Source: Perkinsus marinus ATCC 50983 (lineage: Eukaryota > Perkinsozoa > Perkinsida > Perkinsidae). From it: a stretch of 64,000 nt of DNA. The notes beneath the pieces were generated by a model. The model searched no databases. It had not been told where the DNA came from and worked only from the letters and a program-made list of their open reading frames with translations. The translations under genes were made by a program, and so were the position numbers. Where the stretch lies: contig NW_003202922.1 of assembly GCF_000006405.1 (NCBI RefSeq), forward strand, positions 28,837-92,836. Direction: 5' to 3'. This document shows positions 12,115 to 27,462 of this stretch, piece by piece. Positions within the stretch are counted from its first letter, which is position 1. Each line of letters opens with the position of its first letter.

Positions 12115-13179
12115 TCAATCGGTATCGATCAACTTGGCGCGCGCGATGTCGAGATGGGATATTCGAAAACAGGCCAGGAGCTGCTCCGGAAGCTCACTGT
12201 CGTCTTCACCTTCCATCACCAATCCCACATGGGCCTGAAACAACTACACTGACGCCCGTGACTATCACTAGAGCCCACCATGCAGTCCTTGAGGAGCCCC
12301 GAGAAGGAGTAGAAGCTCTTTCGAGCTAAGTAGCACCACTGTCGAATATCAAAGTCTATCTCAGCCACCTCCCCCCGACCGTCAACGTCTGCGTGCAACT
12401 GCAAGCTCTTGGTCAGCAACGCCGGTTTACCGTTGTATCTGTCCTCGACACAGTACTCACTCTTGATCAGTGTTGGAATATATCGCTTTATCAATTTTAT
12501 ATTATTTATATTTGATTAGAAATTTATATATTTAATTTAAATATATGATATATATTTATATTTATTTGATATTCATTTATTAATATCGCTTTCCTCAGCT
12601 TAGCAGTTACCCCACTAATTATACAAAATTTACAATAATCTCCCAAAATTTGCACGTGCATGTCCCCCCCATTGCCCTCGATGCCCCTACTCCCACCTGT
12701 TAACTATTCCTGGAAGCCCTAGGTCTTGGGCGTTCTCAATCAGAGCTATTATTTTCAAGGCGCTCTCGCCCTTCTTCGACACTCCTGTTTTCAACAACCT
12801 GTAGCACAACGGAAATGCATTTCGAATGATCGAGCGCGATATCCCTTCTTATCACATTTCACTTCATAGCAAGCATATTATTGGAGTTTCACCCGTTTTA
12901 CGTGCAGTGCCGTAAAACTCCATGAAAAACGCGATCTTTACGCCTTGCAATAGTCGTGAAATAGTTTTTAACTAGTGTTTTTCATATCACTAGGGTGAAA
13001 CTCCAATATCAATGAAGGGAATCGGTAATATAAACTATGTATTACTGTTTATTGCTGACTATTGATTCAGATATCTATCCGGCTATAATAATATTCACTA
13101 TACGGTTATGAAATATTAGATATAATTGCGGAGCGAGCGAAGCGAGCGGAGCGTATTCTCTCACTTTACTAACACTTTG

Positions 13180-13211
<32 letters not shown>

Positions 13212-14790
13212 AACAAATTATCCAGCTCGATCTAGAGAGGTTATGATCACATGCTATACACCACTCGATAGCTCTCGCTCTGGGGATACTAGGAAAAATA
13301 CGAAATTAGGGTTCCGCCCGGACCATGTAGATTTCCGTGCAAAAAACATATTTTTGCAGAAAAACGCCAGGCATGGGAATCGAACCCGGATGCCGAGCTC
13401 CGCCCCTTCTCCGAGAAGGCCTAGTATAGGGATAAAAAATAATATTACTAAAAAGTGATCTACATAGAAAATGACCCCACTACACATACGCTCACAGTCA
13501 GCGACGAACAAAAACTGTGGAAACGACATTACCGTGATCATCATAGTGGCACCCAGTAAAATAAAACAGCACGGAATCAACAACAACGCACATGCTCGAA
13601 AAACGCATAGTTCTATCCGAATGTATGGGGGCTCCTCCTCACTCTTTGAACAGCCTAATAGCGCTGATCTGCTCCAAATTGCCGCTGTGGTATTCCTCAA
13701 GCACCGTGGGGTTCATCACGAAATACGACAGCACCGACATACCAGGGTCGTTGGGGTCGGCAGAGGTGAACAGGCCAGGTGGCGCATATCTGTGCAGTCA
13801 GCTGAGGAGAGTCTCATGAGGCTTTGAACCTCCTTACGGTAACTGACAGTTCACCACGAGGAACCGCGGTATGCCAATTTCCTTCTCCCAGCGGTGACCA
13901 TTGATATGATGAACACCTCTCCAAAACGAGGGCACCTCTGAGCTGTGCACATCGTCACCTTGTGCGATCTGATGGAAAGTTGAATCAAACAACTAAAACA
14001 GGCGGAGCGACGCAAATCCGAGGGCAGATTGCTCATACAGTGCGTCCGCGATTAATAGGCAGTCATGAAAAATGACAAAACTCGGGACTCGATGAGCGAA
14101 TACATCAGAAACAATTCTTACTCTCTGGAATACTCTGAGTTCCGCAACCTTCCGGAGCACCATGTCAGACTTCACAACGTCCACTCCTACACACTCGTAG
14201 ATGGGGTATCTACTCATTGAATTGATCAAGGAGTGGTATGCATCGGAGGCCCTCTACCTGCTCGGCAGCTTCAGCCCGGTGCTCGCATACCCTTTTTGGC
14301 GGACTTTAAAACACGTCGCATTCCCCTGGGCCCAATAGCAGGCCCTAGGATCTTCTTGCGGTCCAAACGGTACCGTCCCTATACGAAACCCATCACCAGC
14401 GTCAGCCGCGCCTTCACTCACCGAAAGGCGCCCATCCGAGCAACTCTGGAGGCGGCCACGGGGTGTACCTGACGCTGGTCATACCCCACCAATGACGGCT
14501 CGTCAGTTACTCATATCGCTCTCGACACAGGTCGTAGTCAGCTGCCGTAAGCTCGCCGTCTGACAAGTGGCTGCTACCACTCCCTCGTCTCCTCCTATTC
14601 ACATGCCCCATACTGCCTATCACAGCAATAGGTCGTCATCGAATAGCTCCTCCTTTTCTTACCAGCCTTGCCAATCTTGATAACCACACCATGGGCCTCC
14701 ACCCGAACATCTCTCCACCACAACCGTAGTCCTAAACACAATGTCCCCCCCCGAAGCCCTAGCCCTATAGGGTCTCACGTGAGATTGCCA
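12115..14790 (-). CDS. EDR2 C-terminal (DUF1336) domain protein, N-terminal exons unresolved
   Basis: Family known from plant ENHANCED DISEASE RESISTANCE 2, a membrane/lipid-associated regulator. The minus strand shows the domain in order: ACYWAQGNATCFKVRQKGY (about 14355), YPIYECVGVDVVKSD (about 14205, joined R|Y across a 47-nt intron), GIPRFLVVNCQLP (about 13870), VLSYFVMNPTVLEEY (about 13735), LKIIALIENAQDLGLPGIV (about 12745), GKPALLTKSLQLHADVDG, DFDIRQWCYLARK, then across intron 12235-12278 AHVGLVMEGEDDSELPEQLL, ending LIDTD at 12115. A 0.9-kb and a ~0.25-kb intron carry MITE-2, microsatellite and MITE-1 insertions. The FKVRxxxY, VGVDVV and IVN/VVN motifs match EDR2_C. Upstream exons with KKRRSYSM (about 14650) and a hydrophobic exon (about 15020-14900) may belong to it. 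Confidence 0.8.
12468..12668. repeat. MITE-1 copy with an AT-rich insertion, in an EDR2-like intron
   Basis: Starts CAGTGTTGGAATATATCGCT. The body resumes at 'tatcgctttcctcagc' (about 12584) after about 100 bp of almost pure A/T. The sequence ATATCGCTTT flanks the AT-rich block on both sides, like a target-site duplication. Confidence 0.8.
12880..13007. repeat. MITE-2 copy, full length
   Basis: Ends are near-perfect inverted repeats: TTGGAGTTTCACCC at the left and GGGTGAAACTCCAA at the right. The inner block CCGTTTTACGTGCAGTGCCG and the 'gtgtttttcatatcac' block are shared with the other four copies. Confidence 0.92.
13179..13210. repeat. GTGC tetranucleotide microsatellite
   Basis: About seven perfect GTGC units in tandem. 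Confidence 0.95.
13356..13402 (-). other. tRNA-like 3' half (B-box relic)
   Basis: The minus strand reads GGGTTCGATTCCC within a hairpin, then GCCTGGCG followed at once by TTTTT, a Pol III-type terminator. No matching 5' acceptor strand or A-box is found within 100 bases, so it is not annotated as a tRNA gene. Confidence 0.55.
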
Positions 14791-15237
14791 CAATACCGAG
14801 GATTAGATATGTCGATACACGCAGGAGACCAGGTAGACGTATGTCCCTGTGAGCAGGAACAGTAGCCTGAGGGAGACACTATGCGGGCAGTTAACATGAA
14901 CCATATGTCTACCTCTGGTCGGTGCCCCGGCCCGGCTAGCAATGCCGTAACCAATGACACTATATCGAGGCCGATAGAGACACACAGGAGCAGGAAGGGG
15001 ACCGCGGGGGGCAAGCGGACCAAGGCTGATCGTGCCCAACGAGCAAGCATCGACAAAGACCCCTCCCATCTCCTTCGCCGTCCTCGTCGTCGTCGCCAAT
15101 CCCGAGCCATTGAAATACGATCACACTTCTCAGCATTCACTCCACGAGCATTCCAGCGCAACATGGGCGTAGCAGAACAACAGCAGAAACCATCAGAAAC
15201 GTAGTGCATCATAAATTGAACACATGCGTGGAGGACG

Positions 15238-20150
<4,913 letters not shown>

Positions 20151-20502
20151 AATAGTGATACCTTGTCACGGGAGCATCGTCTCTTCTGGCGTTATCCCCG
20201 TCTCAGTGAGAGCTTCCACTAGTCCCCTCAGCTTGCCGCCGTCCCCAACACCCTAAGCCCGACCATCACCTGCAATGTAAAGACCAACAGCCTACCTCCC
20301 TCGCCTTGATCAGAGGTATGCGCTCCTCCAAATTCCCAAGCGGGGAAAGGTCGTATAGGAGACGCCTGATATTCTTCATAGGAAACCCTTTAGTACCTCC
20401 CCGACGACTACCTCCGAAAGGCGATAGTGATCATGGCCAGGACCATCCTACCTTCCTCCGTGTCCGGCAAAAACGACTCCATCGCAAAATCTGCAAGTTC
20501 AT

Positions 20503-20603
20503 CGAGAAATATGCACATGGCAAACTACATGTGTTGGTGACAAATTATGAAAATTCTGAGAGGAAATTTCGGAAAATTATTTTTGGTTTCTGAAAATTTC
20601 TGC
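20503..20603. repeat. MITE-1 copy cut by the assembly gap
   Basis: Reads 'gaaatatgcacatggcaaac', 'tgttggtgacaaattatgaa', 'gaggaaatttcggaaa' and stops at the N run. The repeat probably caused the assembly break. Confidence 0.8.
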
Positions 20604-20703
20604 NNNNNNNNNNNNNNNNNNNNNNNNNNNNNNNNNNNNNNNNNNNNNNNNNNNNNNNNNNNNNNNNNNNNNNNNNNNNNNNNNNNNNNNNNNNNNNNNN
20701 NNN
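20604..20703. other. Assembly gap of 100 N
   Basis: A run of exactly 100 N. It cuts the RING-like exon on the minus strand after CHHKFH. Confidence 1.
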
Positions 20704-22838
20704 CTGTGGAACTTGTGGTGGCAGATGTCCAGCTCGAGGCAATCGTCGGCCTCCTCCAAGTCCTTCCCACACACTCGACAGTTGAGATCGTCGATGCTGG
20801 CCCCAATACCCTCTCGAGCACTCCTAATGATCTTCCCGAGGCCCTTGAGTCTGCCCAAGAGAGCCTCTACACAACGGGTAACTCTTCCCTCTTCACCTGA
20901 CTGTGACGTCCTCTACCTCCACTGGAGGCAACCCATCCTGGCTAGTCTGAGGCATCGTGTCCAAGCAGTCAGGCAATCTGACCACTCCAAAGGTGCCTAA
21001 GTTCACTCCCCAGTCGCAGAGCCCCCCTGGTATGAGTCGCTACTGTGAGGGATGCCCATGGCCTTCTTCTTGGTGGTACCGCCTTGTGGACCCGCCGACT
21101 CCTCTACTCCCATTATACTCAATCGATTGACTTCAAGCCATCGTATCAAACCTAGCCATAAGAACGTGCTGCCCTCGAAGAGCACATAGATTTACCCTCA
21201 GGTCCTCGACACTCCTCCTCAAGGGCTCGTAATAAAGGGTTCTCAATACCTTCCACCTTAGGCGAGATAGTAGCAATACTATACACCGGCGGGAAGGCTA
21301 CGTAGACCTTGAAAGCCAGGAGGTACACAGTAGTCAGTGAATGCCCCATCCTACTGCCCTAGAGTGGCCTGTTGCTCCGCTGACCTGACGGCAGCCCCCC
21401 GCCTCACACACATTGAACCCCTCCAGCCGATACTTCCTTCCTCCAGCCCTGAGGGACCAATCAGCTCAACCGAGATCGACCCCAAGAGGGGCTCCACCGG
21501 AAAACAACCGTGGAAGGGCGCTTGTCCTTCGGCAGGTCGAATTGTTTCCGCAGCTCCTTCTGGACGCCTTCATCATAGGCCACTTTACCATTGGATGTCT
21601 TGTACGAAAAGAAAGGCACTTTACGTTGGGTCTGGCCGTCCGAGGCGCATGTCAGAGAAGAATCCTGAGGGCACAGAGTACCCTGTTGCCTCCTGTGTCA
21701 CATACCAAAGAGTGCCGCGGCCGAGCACTCGGCACATCAGGAGTAGTTGGTTGACTTCGAGGCCCCAGTCGAATCTTGGAGAATAACTTGCGAGCGCGAG
21801 AAAGCACCGAGGAGCTAGATGTGCCTAAAACCACCAGATTGCAGAGGCGTGTGGTACTGGGAGCTCCCCATTACGTTTAAGGCCAATATGGAAGAATGCG
21901 GCAGGTGATCCGACCTTACAGCCTACGATGTCCTCTACAGCAGTGGGCTTCTGTGCCTCAATGGGCGGCTGGGGTGATGTGCATCTCACTGGACGAGTGC
22001 GTAGGGAGTGTAGATTAAGTTGGACCTGGGAAAGGCTACAATACAAACATAACGACTCAAGGAGGGATCGAACCTTCGCCTACAGGTCTACATGCGCGCG
22101 CTCCACCAACTCAACTACACGAACTACACACCTACCCCATAGCACTACCGTTCCACATCCCATCAGTCTTGTGGAGTCCCTCGACAGGGCGTTTTCCACG
22201 AGATGAAAGTTTTCCATGACGTACACGTTAGAGGAGGTAGAGAAGAAGAAGCGCCTCGGTATCGGGCGAAGGTCATGCAGAGCCCGCAGCTCTTCTTGCT
22301 GTGCCCCTTCGAACTCCTGCCACTGACCATCGTCGCCCAGGTACTCAAACCTACCCATGCCCATCGCCGCAAACCACACGCCCTTTGTACTCACTTCTTC
22401 TCCATCACAGACAATTCTGGTGAACAATCGCGCGTCTCTCTTGACCCACTGGGCTCTTCGGACAGCCCCAGATCATCTCCGGGTTTCCCAGACGGCTCCA
22501 TCATCACCCTTTTCCTAGAGTCCCTCAGCAGCCTAGGCCCTACTCGGACATGTCGGCAAAACCCAGTGCGCAAGTTCCTCTGCACGGCCAAGCCAAATCT
22601 ACCGTCGAGACGAAGTGAGCCTTCCAAAAACTGAGCCATGAGGCGCTCACTCGATCCTGTCAAAGGCCTGGATGACATAAAGACTGGAGTTGTGCTGGAA
22701 CTGCAATTCCCTTCGTGTGCTTCTGCGGGATGCCCTTTCTGAACGAGAAGCTCCCGATCGCGGATTCCCCCATCCCTCCTCCACACTGATCTTACTCAGA
22801 GTGAGTTCTTCCTCGTCCTTATTACTTCCCTCATCCAA
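20704..22838 (-). CDS. WWE + RWD + RING E3 ubiquitin-ligase-like gene, 3' end in the gap
   Basis: On the minus strand, from about 22838: an acidic start region, a WWE-like element (MGRFEYLGDDGQWQEFEG, then FFFSTSSNVYVMENFHL; about 22350-22200) and a second WWE-like element (YKTSNGKVAYDEGVQKELRK, about 21600, with KYRLEGFNVCEAGGCRQ about 21430). An RWD-like segment follows (VYVAFPPVYSIATISPKVEG, then LLRALEEECRGPEG; about 21310-21200), continued after a short intron by LIRWLEVNRLSIMG. Last is a RING-type start, CRVCGKDLEEADDCLELDIC then HHKFH (about 20785-20705), running into the N gap. WWE domains bind ADP-ribose or E3/PARP partners; RWD plus RING recalls RNF14/RNF25-type ligases. The order is visible, but single-gene continuity across 21.4-22.2 kb is inferred. 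Confidence 0.6.
22062..22130 (-). other. Degenerate tRNA-like sequence (A-box and B-box)
   Basis: The minus strand reads TAGTTGAGTTGGTGGAGCG (A-box-like) and 40 bases later AAGGTTCGATCCC (B-box). T-arm and acceptor pairing is poor, so it is a relic and not a tRNA gene. It lies between WWE-encoding exons of the E3-like gene. Confidence 0.6.
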
Positions 22839-24020
22839 TGCCCGTTTACTGTAGTAGTGTCGTTGTATATGCCTGAATGACTACTATAGTACTCCACATG
22901 CAGTCTCATTAGGACCCTTCTTAACCCCAATAAGCGTGAGGTACAATATAACCCTACTACTACTACTACTATGCCTTGCCAGATTACTACCTCTGTATAG
23001 CCGGCTCAAATGGGAGGTACCGGGAACCATCCCAATACTCAAAGTACAAAAGTGTATGACTAGTAAGGGTAGTAGCCCGGTCGTGCATGCATTGACACAA
23101 ACTTTATAGGAACTCAGGAACAAGCCATCCAGATAAGAGCCCACCCGAGGTTAGCACGAGCCCCCACTGTAAGGTAGAACAAAAATCTGTCAATACCGCA
23201 TGAAACACATCGTACGGCCCAGCCGACTACACTTCCCCTCTCTCTATTTTGGCTCGGATACGCTCCATGTCCCGCACTACCCCGTTAAAAGCACGCTGAA
23301 AAGAGAACACATACGAGCAAGGTAGGCAGACCTCATTAAATGACCCTGTGTAGACGAACACTACCAACTTCTTACACCATTTACTCTATCAATGACAATA
23401 ATCGTCGACTTTTTCGCAGGAATTTCGATTCCGACTTGAGCGATAAACCACCACATAAGCTCAACATCAATCCTCTCCACGCAAAGACTGCTGACTTCCA
23501 CTGTCTTACTAAGGGTTCGACGAGACACGCGACTTCTATGGAGGCTCGTGATGAGTTAAAATGATATGATAGTCTATGGAGTGAATCTCCGAATGATATT
23601 TGAACTGTCAATACCTGTATTAGGCTCAATATTCTATGCATAACGATATAACAATACTATAATGGAGTTTCACCCGTTTTACGTGAAGTGGCGTAAGACT
23701 CGATGTGAAAAAGCGATATTCGCGGTATGTAGTAGTCGTGAAATATGTTTTTTTACATCACGGAACTCCAATGATCTACATACAAGTACTATATAGAGGG
23801 AAGCAGTTCGAGAAGCATCCCAGAGGCATCATACAATGCTTAATCCTCACCGTGACAACCCATAAGCGCACATGTAGCGTTCGGCTAGGGATGCCTAGTC
23901 ATTCTAGTACAGAGATGAGCACTGGACCACGCTGAGCCCCTCTGACTTCAAAGTCGTTTCAAAAAGTGGAGAACTAAGGATGACTACTGCTAGACCGTCC
24001 ATGGTATCGCGGCGAGACTT
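22839..24020. other. Region with no supported gene; CTA microsatellite and one MITE-2
   Basis: Short frames only. A (TAC)n run lies near 22950-22970. A minus-strand segment near 23310-23220 (VVRDMERIRAKIERG) could be an isolated exon of an unrecognised gene. Confidence 0.5.
23661..23772. repeat. MITE-2 copy
   Basis: Starts AATGGAGTTTCACCCGTTTT with the inner block ACGTGAAGTGGCGTAAGACT. The right end is worn to GGAACTCCAAT. Confidence 0.88.
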
Positions 24021-24026
24021 AGTCTA

Positions 24027-24242
24027 CTACCAGTCTCGTATACCATTGATACTGATGAGTGATACGCTCAGATGTAGCATGTAACTCGTTAATTGAATTG
24101 AGTCTACTACCAGTCTAGTAGTATCCTTCTCATAGTTAACAGCTACCATGACGGTCAGAGCTCCTACTATCATTGACCCGAAGAGGATAGGCCCAGCACG
24201 TGCCTTAGGGAGCTTGTCCACTTGCCGTTGGAGGAACCCCAT
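24027..24242 (-). CDS. Small single-helix membrane protein candidate
   Basis: The start at 24242 gives MGFLQRQVDKLPKARAGP, then a hydrophobic helix GSMIVGALTVMVAVN and YEKDTTRL. The size and single helix recall small mitochondrial inner-membrane proteins, but no family is recognised. The coding part probably ends before the direct repeat at 24021-24118, where a splice donor may lie. Confidence 0.35.
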   Translation of the reverse strand: MGFLQRQVDKLPKARAGPILFGSMIVGALTVMVAVNYEKDTTRLVVDSIQLTSYMLHLSVSLISINGIRDW

Positions 24243-24574
24243 GTTGAGGAAAACTGAAACTGCTCAATGAGGCGCCACGACAGTGACGAGATTACCAATC
24301 AGTGCCACAGAGACGGATCTTCAAAAATAATCGATCAGTCGGGCGAGCGCTAATGGCGTTAAGTGAACTTCCAAGTGAGGAGACCTGGAGCAGGTAATAG
24401 ATGGACGAGACTTGGCTTGGTGCGGCAGAGGGTATGCGATGATCAATCTTCGGTTCTTGGAGGGATTGACCACCTCAGAGAATTTGAATAGTTGAATCGA
24501 GGTGCTTACTGTTCGGATGGATTAGTGGCTTATTTGAGCACCACTCCAGCTGCATGTGGATGTGCGAGATGTCA

Positions 24575-24636
24575 TCTGTGGGGATCGAACCTGCGTGGTC
24601 AGGTTGTTGCAAGTCACCCAAAGTTTTCTTCCAACT
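24575..24636 (-). other. tRNA-like B-box relic upstream of the CHMP4 gene
   Basis: The minus strand reads GCAGGTTCGATCCCC. It ends immediately upstream of the CHMP4 start codon on the opposite strand. No complete cloverleaf. Confidence 0.45.
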
Positions 24637-25801
24637 ATGCGACTCTTCTTCGGGAGCTCTAAGAAGAAGGAGCAGCAGGCCCAGAAGGCCCCTCCGTCCA
24701 AAGTACCCTCGGGCGTCTTGGGCGAATCCTTGCTGAGTGAGCTGGGACTCTTGTCAGAATCTTCCCGATGCTATCATGAAGAACAAAGAGGCCATAGCCA
24801 CTTTGGAAAAGAGGGAGCAGCTCATTGAGAAGAAAATGGCGTTGCAGGAGCAAGACGCACGTGGGACTATCCACTTACCCGATGGAGACGCTCATCCACT
24901 CTGTGGGGCCCTCAGGGACTCGTGCCGCGGCCAAGGACAAGCGGGGTGCCTTGATGGCTCTGAAGCGAAAGAAGATGCTCGAGACTGAACTGACAACTCT
25001 GATGAATTCACGTGAGTATCAAAGGCCGTATTGAGCCAAGAGAATTGATGCTGTTTTGTGGCGCCTTGTAGGGATGACATTAGAGCAGCAAATTCTGTCC
25101 TTGGAGTCGAGTCAGACTACAGCGGTGGCAGTGTCGGCCCTGGCCACGGGCGTGTCAGCTCAGAAGGTTATGAACCAACAGCTCAATATTGACAACGTAC
25201 GTCTTGGAGAGCGGGGCCTAGCTGTAGTGTATTCGTCACTGTGTTGATTTCAGATTGACGTCCTCATGGATGACATGCAGGAAATGCAGGACATGCAAAA
25301 TGAAGTTGCCAACGTATTTCCGACTACCTCCCTTGTTCCCCCCAGGCTGGGGACCTTATGGTGCTAGGTGCTCGCCGGTGGTAACACTGTGATGGACGAT
25401 GAGGAGCTCCTCAACGAATTGGACGAAATAGAGGCGCAGGAGCTTGAGGCCAAGATGGTCGATGTAGGCTTGATGCTTGTACCTCGCTGTGATTTGATTT
25501 CATATTAGGCGGCACACGTCCCTTCCGGAGGAGTCGTGGCCCAGCCGGATGTTGCCGTGCCCTCGGTGCCTGCCCAATCGCAGCAATCAACGGCAGAGTC
25601 TTCTAGGGCTCAGCGGAATGGTAGGAGTATAGGGTGGTCCGTATCAATTTGGCCATCGTTCGAGATGGTGTGGTATGGGATAGCTGGGAATTAGGCTCAT
25701 GTATAGTGGAGTTATTGGCTTTGATTATACTATTTGTGTCAGATGGCCTAACAGATGAGGAGGCAGACCAGCTGGCCGCCCTACAAGCTCAGCTTGGCTG
25801 A
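24637..25801 (+). CDS. CHMP4 / Snf7 ESCRT-III subunit
   Basis: Core polymerising subunit of ESCRT-III, acting in membrane scission on endosomes and other membranes. Eight exons: 24637-24702, 24758-24860, 24916-25011, 25072-25196, 25254-25313, 25368-25463, 25509-25620 and 25743-25801; introns are 45-60 nt except the last (122 nt). The basic N-terminus MRLFFGSSKKKEQQAQK is followed by helical segments EKREQLIEKKMALQEQDAR and KDKRGALMALKRKKMLETEL, the latter the family's ALxxLKRKK signature. An acidic half follows (DDMQEMQDMQNEV, MDDEELLNELDEIEAQELE). The C-terminal helix TDEEADQLAALQAQLG fits a MIM-like Vps4-binding tail. About 238 aa, normal for CHMP4. Confidence 0.95.
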
Positions 25802-26057
25802 GATCCTCGTGGACCACATACCGTACCATTGACAATTCATTCTATCAACATCATTGGTGCGCCCTCTAGGAGGGCGGGGCGTTGCTAGCGAGGCTTGGCA
25901 CATTTCTGTATTCAGCATGTCCGTCCTAATGAGATTGGCCGATTCGACTTCTCTATAAACCTCATAGGTTACTATAAGCCATAATTGGTGTCGTGTTATG
26001 GGTAGGAGAGGGAGGGAGGTTGACCTTGCGTTGCTCGGTAGGCATCTCTTCTTGGTA

Positions 26058-26845
26058 ATGTCGGTCGTTCCGGTGAATCCCCAACCTTTCCTCAATGACC
26101 TCACTGGGCAGGAGGTAGACATTGAGGAATCCTGAGGTTGAGCGGGTAAGATACGATCGAGGTCAGGTACTGGTTCGTCTGAAGTGGGCAACACTCGAGC
26201 TGAAGGGCCGCTTACAGAGTGTTGATACTTTCATGAATCTCAGACTGGACCACTGTGAAGAGTGGCAGGTAGTATATGCATCATCACAGCTGCTATTATA
26301 TCTCTTAATTTCAGAGTGGTAACTTCAAAGGAGCCCTCGGAGACGTTCTTATACGGTAATAGGTTGAACCATTTCGGTACTGAGTTTGTCTCGGTGGTCT
26401 CACCCGTCAGCAGTGTGGGGGGGGATTTACGGGGTTGGTGACGATGTGAAACTTTGAGAAAGTTTCGGGTAGTTGTTATTGGTTTTAATCAATTCTCGCC
26501 CGATTTCATGTGTGAATTTTGGAGGCTTCTGAGCTCCGCCGGCGAAAGCGAACATACAGGGTGTCTCAAGAAAAAGGGAAAAACTCTGACACCATCTGAA
26601 AGTCCTTCACAAGAGCTTTCGATCGGTATGGGATTTTTCTGAATATTCGACTTGCACGAAAAGTCATTCGTAAAGCACATTTTCCTTTGGACACTCTGAG
26701 TATTCCTGCACAGCCCGTCGAGTGGCATCCTCTCCGGTCTTGAAGTTGCTATCTGTCCAGTCTCGATAGTCCTATCAGGTGTAACAATGTTCTGTATGTA
26801 CGAGCAGCAAGCTCCAGTGGAGCAGGGGAAGAGCTGGAAGACTGA
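26058..26845 (+). CDS. Small nuclear ribonucleoprotein F (SmF)
   Basis: Core Sm-ring protein of spliceosomal snRNPs. Four exons: 26058-26114, 26167-26268, 26315-26355 and 26779-26845. The protein starts MSVVPVNPQPFLNDLTGQ, with Sm1 motif VLVRLKWATLELKGRLQSVD, TFMNLRLDHCEEW, and after a 423-nt intron the Sm2 motif with LIR|CNNVLYVRAA, ending in an acidic tail. About 88 aa, normal for SmF. The last intron is enlarged by a nested transposon insertion. Confidence 0.95.
26411..26713. mobile_element. MITE-1 copy with a nested element, in the last SmF intron
   Basis: Left end CAGTGTGGGG with 'ggggttggtgacgatgtgaa'. The body reaches 'cgaaagcgaacata' at 26556, is interrupted, and resumes at 26701 as 'tattcctgcacag', matching the usual 'tattccaacactg' end. 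Confidence 0.85.
26557..26700. mobile_element. Mariner-like MITE (~144 bp) nested in MITE-1
   Basis: Ends CAGGGTGTCTCAAGAAAAAG and, inverted, CTCAGAGTGTCCAAAGGAAA. It is flanked on both sides by TA within the MITE-1 sequence. Terminal CAGxGTGTC with a TA target fits Tc1/mariner non-autonomous elements. No transposase frame. Confidence 0.75.
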
Positions 26846-27069
26846 TCGTGATAACAGCTGGGTCTGCAGTCTCTTATGGTTCTTTTATCATTAGGTTGGT
26901 GAGAATCAGAGTTCTATATAACGTTAGTGTGGAGAGAGTAGGAGAAGATGATTGGGAAGTAGCTGAGGAGTGGTATTGCTATTTTCTGGGATATTTCCGT
27001 CACATTTTCTGTCCGTGTTTGTCAATCGGAAACTGTGGATCTTGTGTGGGGAGTAGCAGTCGATTTGGC

Positions 27070-27394
27070 ATGTCCCAATCAGCTCCTCTAGAAGTGAAGC
27101 TCGACACACTGCGAGGGAAGGCGTGAGGACACTTGCTGTGTTCGAGGCTGACATGGCGGCGCTGTAGATACGCCTCGCGGAATGCGAATGATTACAGTAT
27201 TCATTCTGGCAGCGGCCTTTGGATGTGCGGCGATCGACCTCTCGTTGACTGGCAGTTGACACTACGGCAGACCAGGTGGTCTTGGGAAGGTTTGGAAGGT
27301 TTTTTGAGGCGGCTCCTCAGACGCCCTTTGGGTCGATTTGTGTCGCCAGAGCGAGCCCCGACTATGCTAGGTTGTAGCAGAAGGTCTATCTCTG
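27070..27394 (+). CDS. Unrecognised small basic protein (at least two exons)
   Basis: Exon 1 starts at 27070 (MSQSAPLEVKLDTLRGK) and joins across a 45-nt GT-AG intron (27124-27168) to AYASRNANDYSIHSGSGLW, MCGDRPLVDWQLTLRQ and an Arg-rich helix (EGFLRRLLRRPLGRF), up to a donor at 27395. The next intron carries an antisense tRNA-like relic and further exons are unresolved. No family recognised. Confidence 0.4.
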
Positions 27395-27417
27395 GTAAGA
27401 AGAGCGATTGTGATAGT

Positions 27418-27462
27418 GCGCGGTGCAGGGATCGAACCTGGGACCTCTCGGTGCCGGAGGAG
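27418..27462 (-). other. tRNA-like B-box relic in an intron, antisense
   Basis: The minus strand reads GAGGTCCCAGGTTCGATCCC then TGCACCGCGC. T-arm CAGG/CCTG pairing is intact. The 5' half is missing. Confidence 0.5.

Larger units (their letters stand above)
12660..13640. other. Repeat-rich intronic stretch of the EDR2-like gene
   Basis: Apart from one small exon (about 12810-12700), this holds a MITE-2 (12880-13007), a GC-rich iteration of CGAGCG/CGAAGC (13131-13153), a GTGC tandem run and a tRNA-like B-box relic. The 148-codon minus frame across 13254-13700 crosses these repeats and is not accepted as a gene. Confidence 0.6.

Noticed and set aside
13179-13210. CRISPR-like or spacer array
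   Set aside because: Simple GTGC tandem repeat with no spacers. The genome is eukaryotic and no cas genes are present.
13254-13700. 148-codon minus frame with hydrophobic stretches
   Set aside because: It crosses a tRNA-like relic and repeat DNA inside an intron of the EDR2-like gene and has no domain. The EDR2 exons lie in other frames.
24021-24242. PET117-like cytochrome oxidase assembly factor
   Set aside because: Size and single helix are compatible, but the family's conserved residues after the helix were not found.
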